DNA from: Volutella citrinella
Taxonomy: Eukaryota; Ascomycota; Sordariomycetes; Hypocreales; Nectriaceae
Length of the DNA stretch: 64,000 nucleotides
NCBI GenBank assembly: GCA_034401135.1
Contig: JAWZSP010000002.1
Span: forward strand, 1,426,001-1,490,000
Reading direction: 5' to 3'
This document shows positions 47,767 through 58,892 of this stretch, one piece after another; position 1 is the first letter of the stretch; every line of letters starts with the position of its first letter. Under the pieces are notes generated by a model that saw only the letters and a program-made list of their open reading frames with translations, made no database searches and was not told the DNA's origin. The translations under genes were made by a program, and so were the position numbers.

Positions 47767-49005
47767 TCCATGCGAGGCGATCTGGTGGGAGTCAGCAATT
47801 TATAGGGCTTCTGGGGGTTTCAAGGCAGAGAACAAACAAACTGGGCGAGATATGACGGGAGCGGTACTGTTTGCGGGAAGTCTAGAGGAGTTGTGCTGTG
47901 TTTTCGCGTGGTCCGGAGTGTGTGTTTTGTAGGGTTGTGATAGGCGTCACTGAATCAGTGCGACCAACGGGCGCGGGTTTGGCACAAGGAAGCACAAATA
48001 AGTACTAGTGCCAAGATATATAAACTAGTAATAGTAAGTAGGAAGCAATCGTGCAAACAGGGTTGTTGATACCACGTTGGCAAAAATGTTTGGTGGCAAG
48101 GCTGCGTGAAAAAGGGGAAGTTTGGCCGCAACGCCACCGGATAGGTTTGTTTGCAGCGTCACAACCTGCAAACTAGCACTTCCATCACCAATTTTATCAG
48201 CTTTGGTTCACGTGAGGGAACTACCTCATACGCTGGCTACCTAGTATTAAGTACCTTGTTGCTTATGGCAGACATCGGGTATGTGTAACCAGGCTCTGGC
48301 GCCAGTTGATCTCAAGAGCATCCAGCTGCCTTACCACCGCCACCTACTGCTGCCTTGGGGACGGATAGGGGGCTGGAGGCCACAGGGCGGCAGAGGTAGG
48401 ACACGGTAAGGTACCTTCAGCGCTCGGCCCCCAAGAGGCTGGTTGTTCTGGCAGTTCCCGATGGACATGAATGGCGCACGCACATGCAGGTGCCCGGCTC
48501 TGGCTTCACAGTACATAGCTGCCGGTGCCCAGTTTGCAAACACCTATTCTTCTGGCTAGTTTGGGCTGCAGAGGCATCGCCGTGATGGGGGACAGGCGGG
48601 GTGTTTGGCATGTCAAGGCAGAAGGAGGAAAACAAAATCATCAATTCAGTTGACGCAGCAAACTTCGTGTTGATACCCAACCAAGGCATTAAAGGTATCA
48701 GACCTTTGAAAAGATAGCAGTGATGCGCCGCTCTAACGTGCCACAGACTCAAGTGCCACACCATATAATCTAATTCCGGTCCAGCCCACAAAGGAGTATT
48801 CAGGCCACGAAGAGCATGAGGTTGCCCCCTCCCCTCTTGTGCCTCTCCCCTGGCTCCCCATCGTCCCATCATGCTTTTCTTTGTTCCGCTCGAGAGGATT
48901 CGCGTCAAAATTCGCAAAGAGCGTTGCTGCTGGAACAGCAATTTTTCTCGAGGCTCTGTCCCCTGTAGTTGGGGGATGTTCAAGATCCGCCACCCAGGCT
49001 GCATC
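47767..49005. other. Intergenic region, tandem minus-strand genes
   Basis: Upstream region of the SET gene and 3' flank of the F-box gene. The stretch 47,960-48,260 is AT-richer. The open frame at 48417-49004 on the minus strand has no recognisable content. No RNA gene was seen. Confidence 0.4.
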
Positions 49006-49884
49006 CTACCACTTTCGTTTTGCTCGGAGGGGACAGGAACCTCCGCAAAGGGGACACTTTAAGCAGTCGGGTTTCTGCCAGACCCTCCGACACCGGCAGA
49101 TCCAGAGGTCCTGGCCCGTCCTGGTGGTTAAGCAGTCGGAGGGTGCGTGCAGGCCAGACGAGACGCCGCAGTCGATGCAGAAGCGGCGTACAGGAAGCCA
49201 CTGATCCGCTCGGGTGGGCGGCCTGTCTAAGACAACGAGTCCCTGGGGGTCAAAGTAGGCACCGCTCGGCTGGAGCGCGTCAAAGTGTTGGGGTAGTCGT
49301 ACGCGGAAACAGACGTAGCACTCAAAGTTGCCAGGCTGGTGGTCCTGCCCCTTCTCGCTGGGCCGGTGCTGCGGGAAGTCCTTTGCGGCCCTCATGATGA
49401 ACTCGAGCTTGTCCTGCGGTTGGGCCATCTCCTGCGGCTTTATGTTCCGGCGAAAGTGTCGGCTCAGGGTGGAGAGGAAGATGAGGGACTGGTAGTCGAG
49501 ACGAGAGTAGATGAGGCGCTGCAGCTCCATGGGTAGGCGCTCTAGCCGGGAAGACATGGTGACATTGCAAGGGCTTTGAGGCAGAGACGGAGGCAGAGAC
49601 GTAGGATGAGGAGGAGCCTTGGGGAGAAGTCGAGCGAGAGGAGATAGGTGCCGAGGAGCAGGACAAGACGATGTGGGAGTAGCACAGATGGACGAGGAAG
49701 AAGAAGAAGAAGAAGAAGAAGAATGAGAGTAAGCGTAGGAGTTGATGGAGGGGGAGGAGGAGGAGGAGGAAGAAGAAGATATGGAGGAGATGGAGGGCGA
49801 CGGGGAAGCAGAGTGATCTGGCACGGCAGGATACCTCGAGGGCGTGGTCACTGGGAAACCGGAGTGTCGAGGTAAGGCAATCAT
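49006..49884 (-). CDS. F-box protein with C-terminal Cys-rich region
   Basis: F-box proteins pick substrates for SCF ubiquitin ligases. The F-box is MSSRLERLPMELQRLIYSRL followed by DYQSLIFLSTLSRHFR, starting at the ATG at 49557 (CACCATGT context). The C-terminal 110 residues hold paired cysteines: CYVC, CIDCG, ICRC and CLKCPLCGGSC, a likely zinc-binding module common in fungal F-box proteins of this type. The frame is open back to an ATG at 49884, adding 109 residues with Ser runs encoded by a GAA/GGA microsatellite. I report the long frame, but the true start may be 49557, giving 183 residues. There is no intron. Confidence 0.7.
   Translation of the reverse strand: MIALPRHSGFPVTTPSRYPAVPDHSASPSPSISSISSSSSSSSSPSINSYAYSHSSSSSSSSSSSICATPTSSCPAPRHLSPLARLLPKAPPHPTSLPPSLPQSPCNVTMSSRLERLPMELQRLIYSRLDYQSLIFLSTLSRHFRRNIKPQEMAQPQDKLEFIMRAAKDFPQHRPSEKGQDHQPGNFECYVCFRVRLPQHFDALQPSGAYFDPQGLVVLDRPPTRADQWLPVRRFCIDCGVSSGLHAPSDCLTTRTGQDLWICRCRRVWQKPDCLKCPLCGGSCPLRAKRKW
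49697..49785. repeat. GAA/GGA trinucleotide tracts
   Basis: Two adjacent trinucleotide tracts: GAA at about 49697-49722 and mixed GGA/GAA at about 49749-49785. If the long F-box frame is used they encode Ser runs; otherwise they lie in the 5' leader. Confidence 0.8.
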
Positions 49885-50128
49885 TGTGCGTACTGCAGCG
49901 GTACGGGCAGCTTGTCGACCACGGAAGGGACCTTTCTTTTTGACGAGGGAATGAAGGAGGGCCGATCTCGATCATCTCATGCGGGAGCCATGGCGACTCT
50001 ATAACAAAAGCAGCCGCAAGCAAGGGTAGGGTTGAAGTAGCAGAGACGCAGAAGCAGAAGCGGAAGCAGCCAGGGTCAGACGGGACAGGACAGGGCTGGG
50101 ATGAGATGTGATGGGCAAATTAGGCTGC

Positions 50129-50157
50129 TGGGCTGGGCTGGGCTGGGCTGGGCTGGG
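50129..50157. repeat. Pentanucleotide repeat (GGGCT)n
   Basis: About six tandem GGGCT units in non-coding sequence upstream of the F-box gene. Confidence 0.85.
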
Positions 50158-51214
50158 ACGAGGACTACGAGGACGGGAGGACAAGGACGGGGACGTGGAC
50201 GAGGACGAGGACGATGGGGGCGCAAGGCTCTGGGCTGCCAACATGCAACGAGCTGCAGCCAGAGCAGCAGCAATCACATCTTACAGCGCACACATGGCAG
50301 TAGCGCGCTGTCATACCTGCATAACTCCCGTCATCTAGCGTTAGTGCCATACCTCAACAACCTGCTATTACCGGGCCAGGCGAGACTAGGACGCAGCAAG
50401 TCATGAATTGCGTCTCGGGGCAGACGGGGGGTGAGGGGCCCGGCCGTGGTTCCTCAGTCCTGGGGTGCGGACCAACAGTCCCATCCATCTGCACAGTCAC
50501 CGGTGCGCTCGCCCGTCCGTCCAATGCCATGGCCATCCATGCCGCCTCCGCCGCCACTGCTGCTGCTGCTTTGGCGGTGCTTGGTTGCTCAGGGCTGGAT
50601 GTGGCCCGTAGAGTAGACGACAAGCCTAGAGGACGGGGGAAGGGGGGCGAAGGGGCGGACGAGGTCGATGATTAGCCGGACGCCTGGTTCCAAGCGGGAT
50701 AATCGACGGCGGCGTCGGATGGTGGTGATTGTTTTTTTTGTGTGTGTCTTGTTGGTTGGCTTTGCGTCTTGCGTCGAGGCGCTTTCTTCTTCTCCTCGGG
50801 CCCCTTGTCCAAGGGACTGACTGTCGCCCTGGGGTGGGGGGAGGAGGGGTGGCGCCGCTCAAAGCAGACAGACCTGCAGCCGCGGCTGAGACAGGCAGGT
50901 CTCTATCACCGGCAGACTGGAAGCGAGAGGAGGCTGAGGCCGTACAGTATGCAGCATGCAGATTGCAGAGCTGTTGGTTGATGGCTTGATGTGCGCAGCC
51001 TGGTACGGTGTGTGGAACCAGGCTTGATGAATCCAGTGTTGTGCAGTGCCTGCAATGGAGCACTGGACCCTTGTGCCAGGGAGTGCACCCCTCCAGCACC
51101 TTCGCTTCCCACCAGCTCTAACCATACGCCCCCTTCCAAGATGGAAATGAATTTCTGTCCCTCTTTCGCTTAGGCCGACGATGTGCTTGGAGATCATCGA
51201 GGAAGCTCATTGAA

Positions 51215-51228
51215 GGGGGGGGGGGGGG
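51215..51228. repeat. Poly-G run, 14 bases
   Basis: Fourteen consecutive G on the plus strand. Such runs are prone to length error in sequencing and slippage in vivo. Confidence 0.85.
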
Positions 51229-53396
51229 CGTGAAGAAAGAAAAGAAAAAGAAAGGGAACGTGAGGAAACAGTAGATGAAAAAGAAAGCATGGCGGGATGC
51301 GCCGAAGATCATCACGTTCCGCGCCAATGCGAGAGCAGCCACCTGGCGGTGCTCCAGTGAAGTGTCCAGGGACCGACAAGGCAATTGCTCCTGCCCAACA
51401 TGCAAGTGCCTCCACTGCCTTCCGGACAGGTATTTGAGGAAACGGCCAAGGGTGCCGAATCCAGGCACTTGCTCTCCTTCTGCAATCATCTGCCTAGATT
51501 CATGAAATCTCTCGCCCTCTCTCTCTCTGTTGCTTGTAGCCAACCTTTGTCCCTTTCCTGTCTCCGAGCCGAGGGCGTCCGTCCATCCAACTTGGTCAAT
51601 ATCGGAAACCCCACCGCCTATTGCCCCCCCCCGCTGTCCATTGTCCCCCATCCCCCATCCACCCCGCCGCAGAATGCCCCGTTCGAGCGCCCTGCTCCAG
51701 GCGATGCCGGATATCGATCAATCAAGAGGCGAGGCCAGGAGCTGTGCCGATTGTTTGCTGCACGCTCCGGGGCCGGATCGCTTCCTGGCTTCCCCGGGCC
51801 GGAGGCGGCGCGTCATGTGAATGGCAGGCTGCTGTGGCCCTGCCTCCGAATCACTGTGATGAACCATCCTGTCGGGTCCGGACCAAACCCAGTTTGTTCA
51901 ACCAACACGCCGACGCACACCCTCAGCCTCTCAGGTCCGCCCTCGCTCGCCGCTCTCACCACGCCATGCCCTTTTGACATGCCCTTTTGGCCTCGCTGTG
52001 CCCTGCAACCGCCGTCTTGCCTGCCGAGCTCGCCCCAACCATCGGCCCATCTCGTGTTTGACGACATGATGCCGTCGTTGCGCGCCTGCGGCCTGGACCA
52101 CATGAGTCCGCCCCCGTGTTTTGTATCAGGCGCGATTGTCCTCCCGCTGCGTTCCTGAGAGTGCCCTGGTAGTGGTTTACGGTTGCGACAGCTACAGCGA
52201 CAATCATCTCAATGTCTGATCTAACGCCTGGGGAATGGATGCCAGTCAGATCAATGGACCGCGTGCATACGTAGGGTGAATGGATGGCGAATGCAAGGGC
52301 CTCATGCTGGCTGGGGTGCCTAGGTGTTGGTATCCAGTTGCTGAAAGTGAAGGGCAAACCAACCAACAACGCCAACGCACACCTCAGACGCAGGCTGACA
52401 ACAAACCTGCATCACCACACCCCTTTCTCACGACCTCTGTCTGGCCGCCAGCGCACAAAAGGGCTACTAATTTACCGCGGCCCAACCAACCGGAACACCA
52501 CCGCGGCGGATTTTTCCATCCCGAGGAAAGCGCGTGGATGGGTTGGTCTGATTGCCATCCAGCCTGCTGGAGGATGTGCATCACTTGGGGGACGGGACCC
52601 TTCCGCCATTCTTGCTCAATCATGAAAATATGGCACAAATCCACGCCGACCGACTGGCTCTCTGGGCCGCGGTGAAACACGTCTCGCAAAGATGCTCGGT
52701 CTCGGATGTGCCAGAGGGGCGGTGCGGAGACGTGGTAATTATCGCCTCGTCTGCCCTGTTTTCTTCGACCCGCGACCAGGGCGGAGACCAGCGTCTTGAG
52801 CAACCAACACCCACACATGCTGGCACGGTGATGTGACGAACCAGTGCCACAACGAAATAAACTACCGTTCTCGTTCGTGCAAGGAGGGACGACGAGCTGG
52901 TGGCCAGAGCGCAATGCAGTTCAAGCAGGGGAGCTTGACAGAACAAGAGAAACACCAAATGCAAATGGAACGCAAGCTTTCGTCGATTGTTTCAAAACCT
53001 GTTTATAGAGCACGACGCAGTGGGACGCCGCTGGCGCCCGACTCATGGTCGTATCGTGTGCGACGGTACGCAGAATGCCTGCCTGGGTTTCTAAAAACAG
53101 CCTGGTTAGTGACCACTCAGCCCTCCAGCTCTATGCCAACTGGCGTCCTGAGCCAGTGGCCGCCCGACCGCCAGCGCAGATCCAGACAAAGGCTCGTTTC
53201 AGGTTCCAGGGTCCGCGCTTAGGAAAACGTCATAGCATCAATGCTAACAAAATTCCCCGACTCCTCCGTCGCGGGCCATCCCGCATCATTTTAATTACCC
53301 TCTTTCCCCCCCTTCTGTCCTTCCTCACGCGTTTCCTTTCCTCTCTTTTCTGTTGGCTGCCCCGTCGTCAACCCCACTCCTTTCGTTGTCCTCATC

Positions 53397-54506
53397 ATGG
53401 GTCTGATCGAACCGGCCGAGTGTGGCCGCGATGCAGATGCCGCCACAGCCAGCGACGCCGGCGTTGCTGGTGCTGGTGTAAGTGACTGACTGCTTGTTCG
53501 CTCGTGACTCTCCGCGCTGACGATGCAAAACACCAGATCCTTCTGTCCTTCATGATCACGGCCTGCTTGGCCATCATCCTCTCCAGCAGTGTGATATTTG
53601 GCGAATTCCGCGGCAAAGACTCCATCATTCGACGCAAACTCCTCAACGGCTACAGCGACTCTCAAATCATGCAGGGAATCGGCATCCAGAGTCAGTAAAA
53701 TGCATCCAGACTTGGACATGTCCGTGTCAACTAACACTCCCGTCCCAGGTATCGGCCTCGCCAAGATGAACACCCTCGTGCCATACCATTTCTTCCTCAT
53801 GTAAGCCGCGGCGCAGTCTTCCGTCTGCCGCTCTATGCAGCAATGCTAACCTCGCCCCAGCTGGATGCTGTCCCTCCTGTCCATGGCCACCCACAACACG
53901 ACACTTCTCGCTCTCGTCCACGACTATCGCCGCGACTGGGTCATTCGGTGGATGAGACAGTTCCTGATGTTTGTGAACCTGGCCCTCTCTTGCGTCTCGG
54001 GCATTTTCGTCCTCGAGGCTGTCTCCAAGGGCTTGACCGATAAGACCCTGCCCATCGCATGCGTTTGGCAAGTCAAGGGCAACGGTCCCGCCTCGTCAGC
54101 AGGCTTGTCTTACGTTGGCACCATTGTCGTCATTGCTGGTAACTGCATCATTTTCCTCCTCGCCACTTGGTATTTGCACAGCCGCACCCAGCGCTTTTAC
54201 AAGGCGATCCAGATTACTGGGCTGGTCCTCATGTCCGCCATCGCGATCGGCGCCGCCATCCGCATCATCCTGCTCAGCCAAGCGTTCGGAGACCCGGGAA
54301 TCAAGCTGAAGGACGAGGGAGAGAGGGCATGGAGCTTTGGTCAACTTCTGTCCATCCTGCTGCTGGTGATGCCGCTGGTTTCCGTCATCGAAATTTACCG
54401 AGGCGAGCTGCAGGTCCCGGGGCCCCTCGACGACAAGCGGCCCTTTGATGGAGAGCTGCAGAACAACCCTCACGGCTCGCGGACCAATCTCTTCAGTCAG
54501 AAGTGA
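53397..54506 (+). CDS. Six-span integral membrane protein, unknown function
   Basis: Four exons: 53397-53477, 53537-53690, 53749-53800 and 53861-54506. Introns are 58-60 nt with CTAAC branch sites; the product is 310 residues. I do not recognise a named family. The N-terminus is a short acidic region (MGLIEPAECGRDADAATASD). Six hydrophobic segments are visible, beginning with ILLSFMITACLAIILSSSVIF and followed by FFLIWMLSLLSMATHNTTLLAL, FLMFVNLALSCVSGIFVLEAV, SYVGTIVVIAGNCIIFLLATW, GLVLMSAIAIGAAIRIILLS and QLLSILLLVMPLVSVIEIY. The C-terminus is short, hydrophilic and predicted cytosolic. An RRDWVIRWMRQF segment sits between spans 2 and 3. No pore or enzyme motif is evident. Confidence 0.8.
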
Positions 54507-55420
54507 GAACCAGGATGACTGCAGGTACCTTGGGCCTTCGGCAACGAACTGTGTTTCACATGCAGCAAATGGCGTGGGATTTCTCACCCCGACGACGCCC
54601 GCCCTTTCGACAGCAACACACGACACCGAAACGACTGCGAATAAACGAACTGTTTCAGATTGACAACCTGAATGTGTTGGGATGGAGAGCAAACAATGAG
54701 TCGCAAGGATCCAAATTGCGTCAAGCCTTCGGAACCGAGGCGCAACACCCTGCTCAGGATTGCTCATGGTACGCCCCAACACTACCAGAAGCGGTCCAAC
54801 ATTACATCGAGAATGATATCCGCATCTACCGATCAGTCCGACGAAAGAGTGATGCAGTTGGACACAGCACCGCGCATTTGAAAACGCCATCAATGTAGCA
54901 ACGTCATTGGGATGCTATTGAAGAAGAAGAAGAAGAAGAAGAAGAAGAAGAAGAAGAAGAAGAAGAAGAAGAAGAAACGACCTCGACCACGTTGTCGGCC
55001 TGTCTGGAACATGCCGTAGTGTGGTAGGCCACAGAGGGCCCTCGAACGTAAACCAACAGGTTCCTAGGCTCAAGTTGATCCAGAGGGGATGCTCTGTTGT
55101 GTGCGGATCACCAGCTATAATACGTAGACTAATAAAACCCAAGTTTTAACGACAACCTCTCATTTCTTTTGTCAAAGCCCTGCGTGGGCCCCGTCTCAGT
55201 TGCTCACAGCACATCGGAGTTCCCCGGCTTGATGGATCACATCGCGATGAGATAACAGTGTTGTATTTAGTTCCTTTGTAGGCAATTGACACAACGCACT
55301 CGGGTATAGAACAGAGAGTTGGCAGAAGATGGGCCAGAGTGAAGCTTATAGAAAGGGTATGTAGATTTGAATTTTCACTTGTTTCTATTTGGTCGTATCA
55401 TTATCGTCGCGCATCCTCGT
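54507..55420. other. Convergent intergenic region with GAA repeat
   Basis: 3' flank of the six-span gene and of the flavoprotein gene. It contains the (GAA)19 microsatellite (54920-54976). An AATAAA on the plus strand near 55130 could serve the six-span gene, though it is 620 bp from its stop. Confidence 0.5.
54920..54976. repeat. (GAA)19 microsatellite
   Basis: Nineteen uninterrupted GAA units, 57 bases, in the convergent region between the six-span gene and the flavoprotein gene. Confidence 0.95.
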
Positions 55421-55588
55421 TTATTGGATGGTGCACTTTGCAGGGAGGCCGCAAGGGCCCTCCTTTACTTCCTTCTGCTCCTTGGGGCCCTCGGAAGCAG
55501 GCGGCTGCTGCTTCTTGGCCTCAGTGGGCTCCTTGGCCGTCTGAGGGGCGGCCGTCTCCACGGGAGAAGATTCCTTACCACCATGCAG
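55421..55588 (-). other. In-frame extension after UGA of the flavoprotein gene, CaaX-type end
   Basis: Immediately after the UGA at 55591-55589 the same frame is open for 55 codons to a TAA at 55423-55421. It encodes a Lys/Glu/Pro/Ala-rich linker (for example ESSPVETAAPQ and EPTEAKKQQPP) and ends PCGLPAKCTIQ, a CaaX-type prenylation motif preceded by another Cys. The stop is followed by CUG, close to the CUA context known to favour readthrough in fungi. I saw no GT-AG intron that would remove the UGA. Candidate readthrough product: 261 residues. Nonsense mutation in a longer ancestral gene is the main alternative. Confidence 0.5.
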
Positions 55589-56525
55589 TCAGTTGCCATA
55601 GGCCTTGGCGACAGTCTTGTAGAAGTTCTCGCCCTGGATAGTGGCCACCTCGAGCTCGAGGGCGCTGGGCTGGCGAGAGCCGTCGGGGCCGGCAAAGGTG
55701 CCGGCACCCCAGGGGCCACCACCGTGGACCTCGTTCAGGTTGGTGGCCTGGGGGAAGGTCTTGGCGTAGCCGAGGGGAACGTAGATGATGCCGTGGTGGG
55801 CAAGGGTGGACATGGCAGCGAGAGCAGTAGACTCCTGGCCACCGCCCTGGGAGGCAGTGGAGATGAAGAGGCCAGCGTACTTGCCCCAGAAGCCACCGCT
55901 GGACCACTGCTTGCCGGTCTTGTCCCAGAAGGTCTATTCATCAAGAGTCAGCTTCATGTTGCAGGCGAATTGGCGGCGGGCGGCTCAGAGGTTTGACGAG
56001 TCAAATTGCTCCGTCGTCTCAGTACCGGTTTGGAGGGGTTCGTCTTTACCTTCCACTGGGCGGGGAAGTTTCCGTATCGGGTAGGGATACCGAGTAGGAA
56101 GGCGTCGTAGCCCTCAAGGACGGAGGGGTCCTCGAGGATGGGGATGGAGGCATCCTTGGCAGGAGCGTACATCTTGTCAAGGACCTCCTGGGGGAGGGTC
56201 TCGGGGATCTGGTAGACATCGACGGTGCCGCCAGCCTTCTCGATACCAGCCTTCTCGGCCTCGACGAGGGCCTTGATGTGGCCGTACATGGAGTACTATA
56301 ACGAGGGGAGGCATTGTTAGCACTCAATTGACGAGTATGGGGGACGACAGCGAGGCCGATGGGAGCTCAGGATACAATGGCAATGGCAAGCCGTCATGGT
56401 GGGGCAGAAGGGGAGGGAGGGGGAGCTGTTTGATGGCCACAGGCGGGGCTCATAGCTACCGAGATGGTAGTGGAGGGGAGGGCAGGGCAAACACTTACGA
56501 AAACGATAGCGACCTTGGGAGCCAT
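55589..56525 (-). CDS. Flavodoxin-like NAD(P)H:quinone oxidoreductase (WrbA/Pst2/Ycp4 type)
   Basis: Type IV quinone oxidoreductases use FMN to reduce quinones by two electrons and protect against oxidative stress. Three exons: 56525-56499 (27 nt), 56295-56050 and 55933-55589. Introns are 203 and 116 nt; the product is 205 residues, the usual family length. It starts [16 protein letters not shown] with the FMN phosphate loop. [26 protein letters not shown] and [11 protein letters not shown] are the family's flavin- and interface-forming segments. It ends AKAYGN and UGA. An open in-frame extension follows, ending in a CaaX motif (annotated separately). Introns 1 and 2 are longer than the norm in this window. 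Confidence 0.92.
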
Positions 56526-58892
56526 TGCGACGGTGTTGCTCGAGGAGAGACTGGGGAGAATTGGGAGAGAAGGTTTGGATTGGAAGTGGAGGAGTGCAGG
56601 AACTGATGGGGGGGGAACGCCGGATCGTCTTATACTCGGGAGGTGCGAGGTGGAGGGGACAAGCTAGCAGTACGTACTGCCGCCCTTGCGATTAATCCGT
56701 ACAGCCAGATCACCCAGGATACGAATACCACAGTACCTTGGTACAGCTAGCCCAGACCACCACCTCAACAGGGAGTACCTATGATGCGTGCCGTGGGAAC
56801 CTAGCTGGCTAGTAGCTTCGACGGGCCCCGCTTTGTCGCGAAAGGGGAGCCGACGACGACGGGAATGGCACAGTCGAGGAATGCAGGCCAGCATCCTGCA
56901 TGGTCAATGGTCGAGGCCATGGCTCAGCAGGGGTTGTTCCATGAACACTGGACACTGAACGACAAGACCGACATGCAAGCGAGGCTCGATGGGCTGGTCA
57001 AGCTGTGCTCTCACTGCATCCTCCTCGCTGCAGCACAGTACCATCGCAGCAGATCAGTCATGCCCGATAGCGCCGTCCGAGAAATTCCTACATCGGGCAG
57101 TAGCTTTTCTTTCCTTGATGCCATCATGGTTCCTAAGCAGACGCGGGAGACGACCGGGCTCGGGAGCCATCCCCACCACAATGACGGTGTGCGGGAGAGA
57201 CACCCCCTCCCCTCCCTGCCCCAGCCACGGGTCACAGTGACGGCCCTCGCCGAGACGACCGAGTCTCCATGTCCGGGCCACGGTGTGGCGGCAACCAACC
57301 GTACGATGGATGGATCTCAATTGATTACTGGTACGAATGCGACAGGGCAAGGCGTGGATGGAGCAACCGTGCCAGTGTCAGTCCCGTTTGATGGACGTTG
57401 TTGATGCAGCAGAGACCAAAGCCAGCCCACGGCGCCCTTGCCGGCTCAACGTGGACGCCTCGTCGCATGTGGATGGCGTGGGGCTGGTGGTGCAATAGAT
57501 TGCCGCGCGACCCACGGGCTTGATTGGTCAAGCTGACCTGAGCCGGCGCCGTGCCCATGCAGCAACGCTCCATCTCGCATGCTTGGCGGGGCTCCAGAGT
57601 CTGATGTCCCGCTGCTGTCAATTACCGATCCTGACATAAGCTGCTCGCGCGCGGCTCAATCTGCTGGATTTCTAAAGCTTGCTAAGCTGCCTGCCCCTCT
57701 TTCCCACTCGGGTACCTCGCTTTGGCGCCGCTCCCCAGCTACCTCGTCTTGCTTGTGAGACGCCCGGGTGATACACGGTAGATCCAATGCATTGGGTGAC
57801 ATTCTCCCCATTGCCCATGGCCCATGGCCCATGGCCCATGTCCCAGCCTGCTCATGGCTCGATACCAGACGGTACCTGGTAAAAAACTGCATGTGGCATC
57901 CGCCCCGGCGTGCCCAGATTCTCTTCATGAGCAATTCGTCATCATTCAGCACCATCATCATGCTACATGCCTCGTTGCCCGACTCGGTACTAGCAGCTTA
58001 CTGCATCGGATTCTATACTGCAGCCTGCCGTTGCTCCCGTAAATCCGAGCCATCTTGATCTCACCTCACCAAGGGAAAAGTTTGAGATAGGTAGCGGCTC
58101 GAGGTACATCAGACCCAGCCGTAGGTACTTCGCACGGGGGTACATCTCCATCCATTAAGCGCTTTCCCTCTCTTATTACCTACGCATTGTTGTCGTTGTC
58201 ATGGCTCCTGCCCCATCCTGCAACCTAACCTGTCTCAAACCCACCGCCCCTACCTTGCCTACCTTGCATCCAACGTGACTTCCTTCGCGCCACATACGAC
58301 GATGCGCGGGTATTACCTAGTCCGGCACATACTAACTTGCTCGCTTTCAGTCACTTCCTTCTTCCCTCATTTGGCCTTTCTCTCCGAGCAGCACGAGGCC
58401 CAGAAGCCTGCCTGGTCTTCAACTTCGACCATCATCGATGCTCGTCATTGGCAAATGCCACCAGATTCAATCGAGGATGGCTGTGATACCAGCCGATGGC
58501 CAATTCCTTGCGGTTGTGCATTCGGCCATGTTTTTTCCTGGGGGCTAAGCTGGAATACCCTCGGTTACCAAAGGGGCTTGATTCAGCTGTCAACACAAAA
58601 CCCCATGTGAATGTTGTCATCAAGATGTTATATTCCTTCAGGTAAGTACAATGGCTTTGCGATATTATCCCAAAATTGCTCAGTATTCAATCCCTCATTA
58701 TGCAAGACACCATTGTCCATGGGACACCCACCATGGGGCATTCGACAACTCCATCCACCTGGCTCCCCGGTTTCTCATGTTCCGATTATCCTGTGGACCC
58801 AAACTCCTTGCTGTCAATCAAAATCAAGCCCGAGGCACGCCTGCCAACAAATCAAATCAAATCAAATCAGCGGCCGTGAGCGACATAATACA
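56526..58892. other. Long intergenic region, tandem minus-strand genes
   Basis: A 2.4-kb region upstream of the flavoprotein gene and downstream of the PPxY membrane gene. It contains a (CCCATGG)4 repeat (57814-57840) and ATCAA x4 at about 58851-58870. Open frames have no domain. No RNA gene was identified. Confidence 0.4.
57814..57840. repeat. Heptanucleotide repeat (CCCATGG)~4
   Basis: Almost four tandem copies of a 7-base unit in non-coding sequence. Confidence 0.85.

Larger units (their letters stand above)
49885..53396. other. Longest intergenic region, divergent
   Basis: 3.5 kb between the divergent F-box and six-span membrane genes. It holds a (GGGCT)n run at 50129-50157, a G14 homopolymer at 51215-51228, a short CT run near 51515, and otherwise unique C-rich sequence. 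The longest frames (for example 51385-52158, plus) are Pro/Ser/Cys-rich without domains and overlap frames on the other strand. A long leader, regulatory region or non-coding RNA is possible, but none is demonstrated. Confidence 0.4.

Noticed and set aside
51385..52158. 257-codon frame in the long gap
   Set aside because: Pro/Ser/Cys/Leu-rich with no fold or motif, and overlapped by an opposing frame; most likely chance openness in C-rich DNA.
55585..55700. Intron that would remove the UGA of the flavoprotein gene
   Set aside because: The only upstream GT sites (GTGGCC and GTCGCC contexts) do not resemble fungal 5' splice sites. A GTAAGG lies after the UGA and so cannot remove it.
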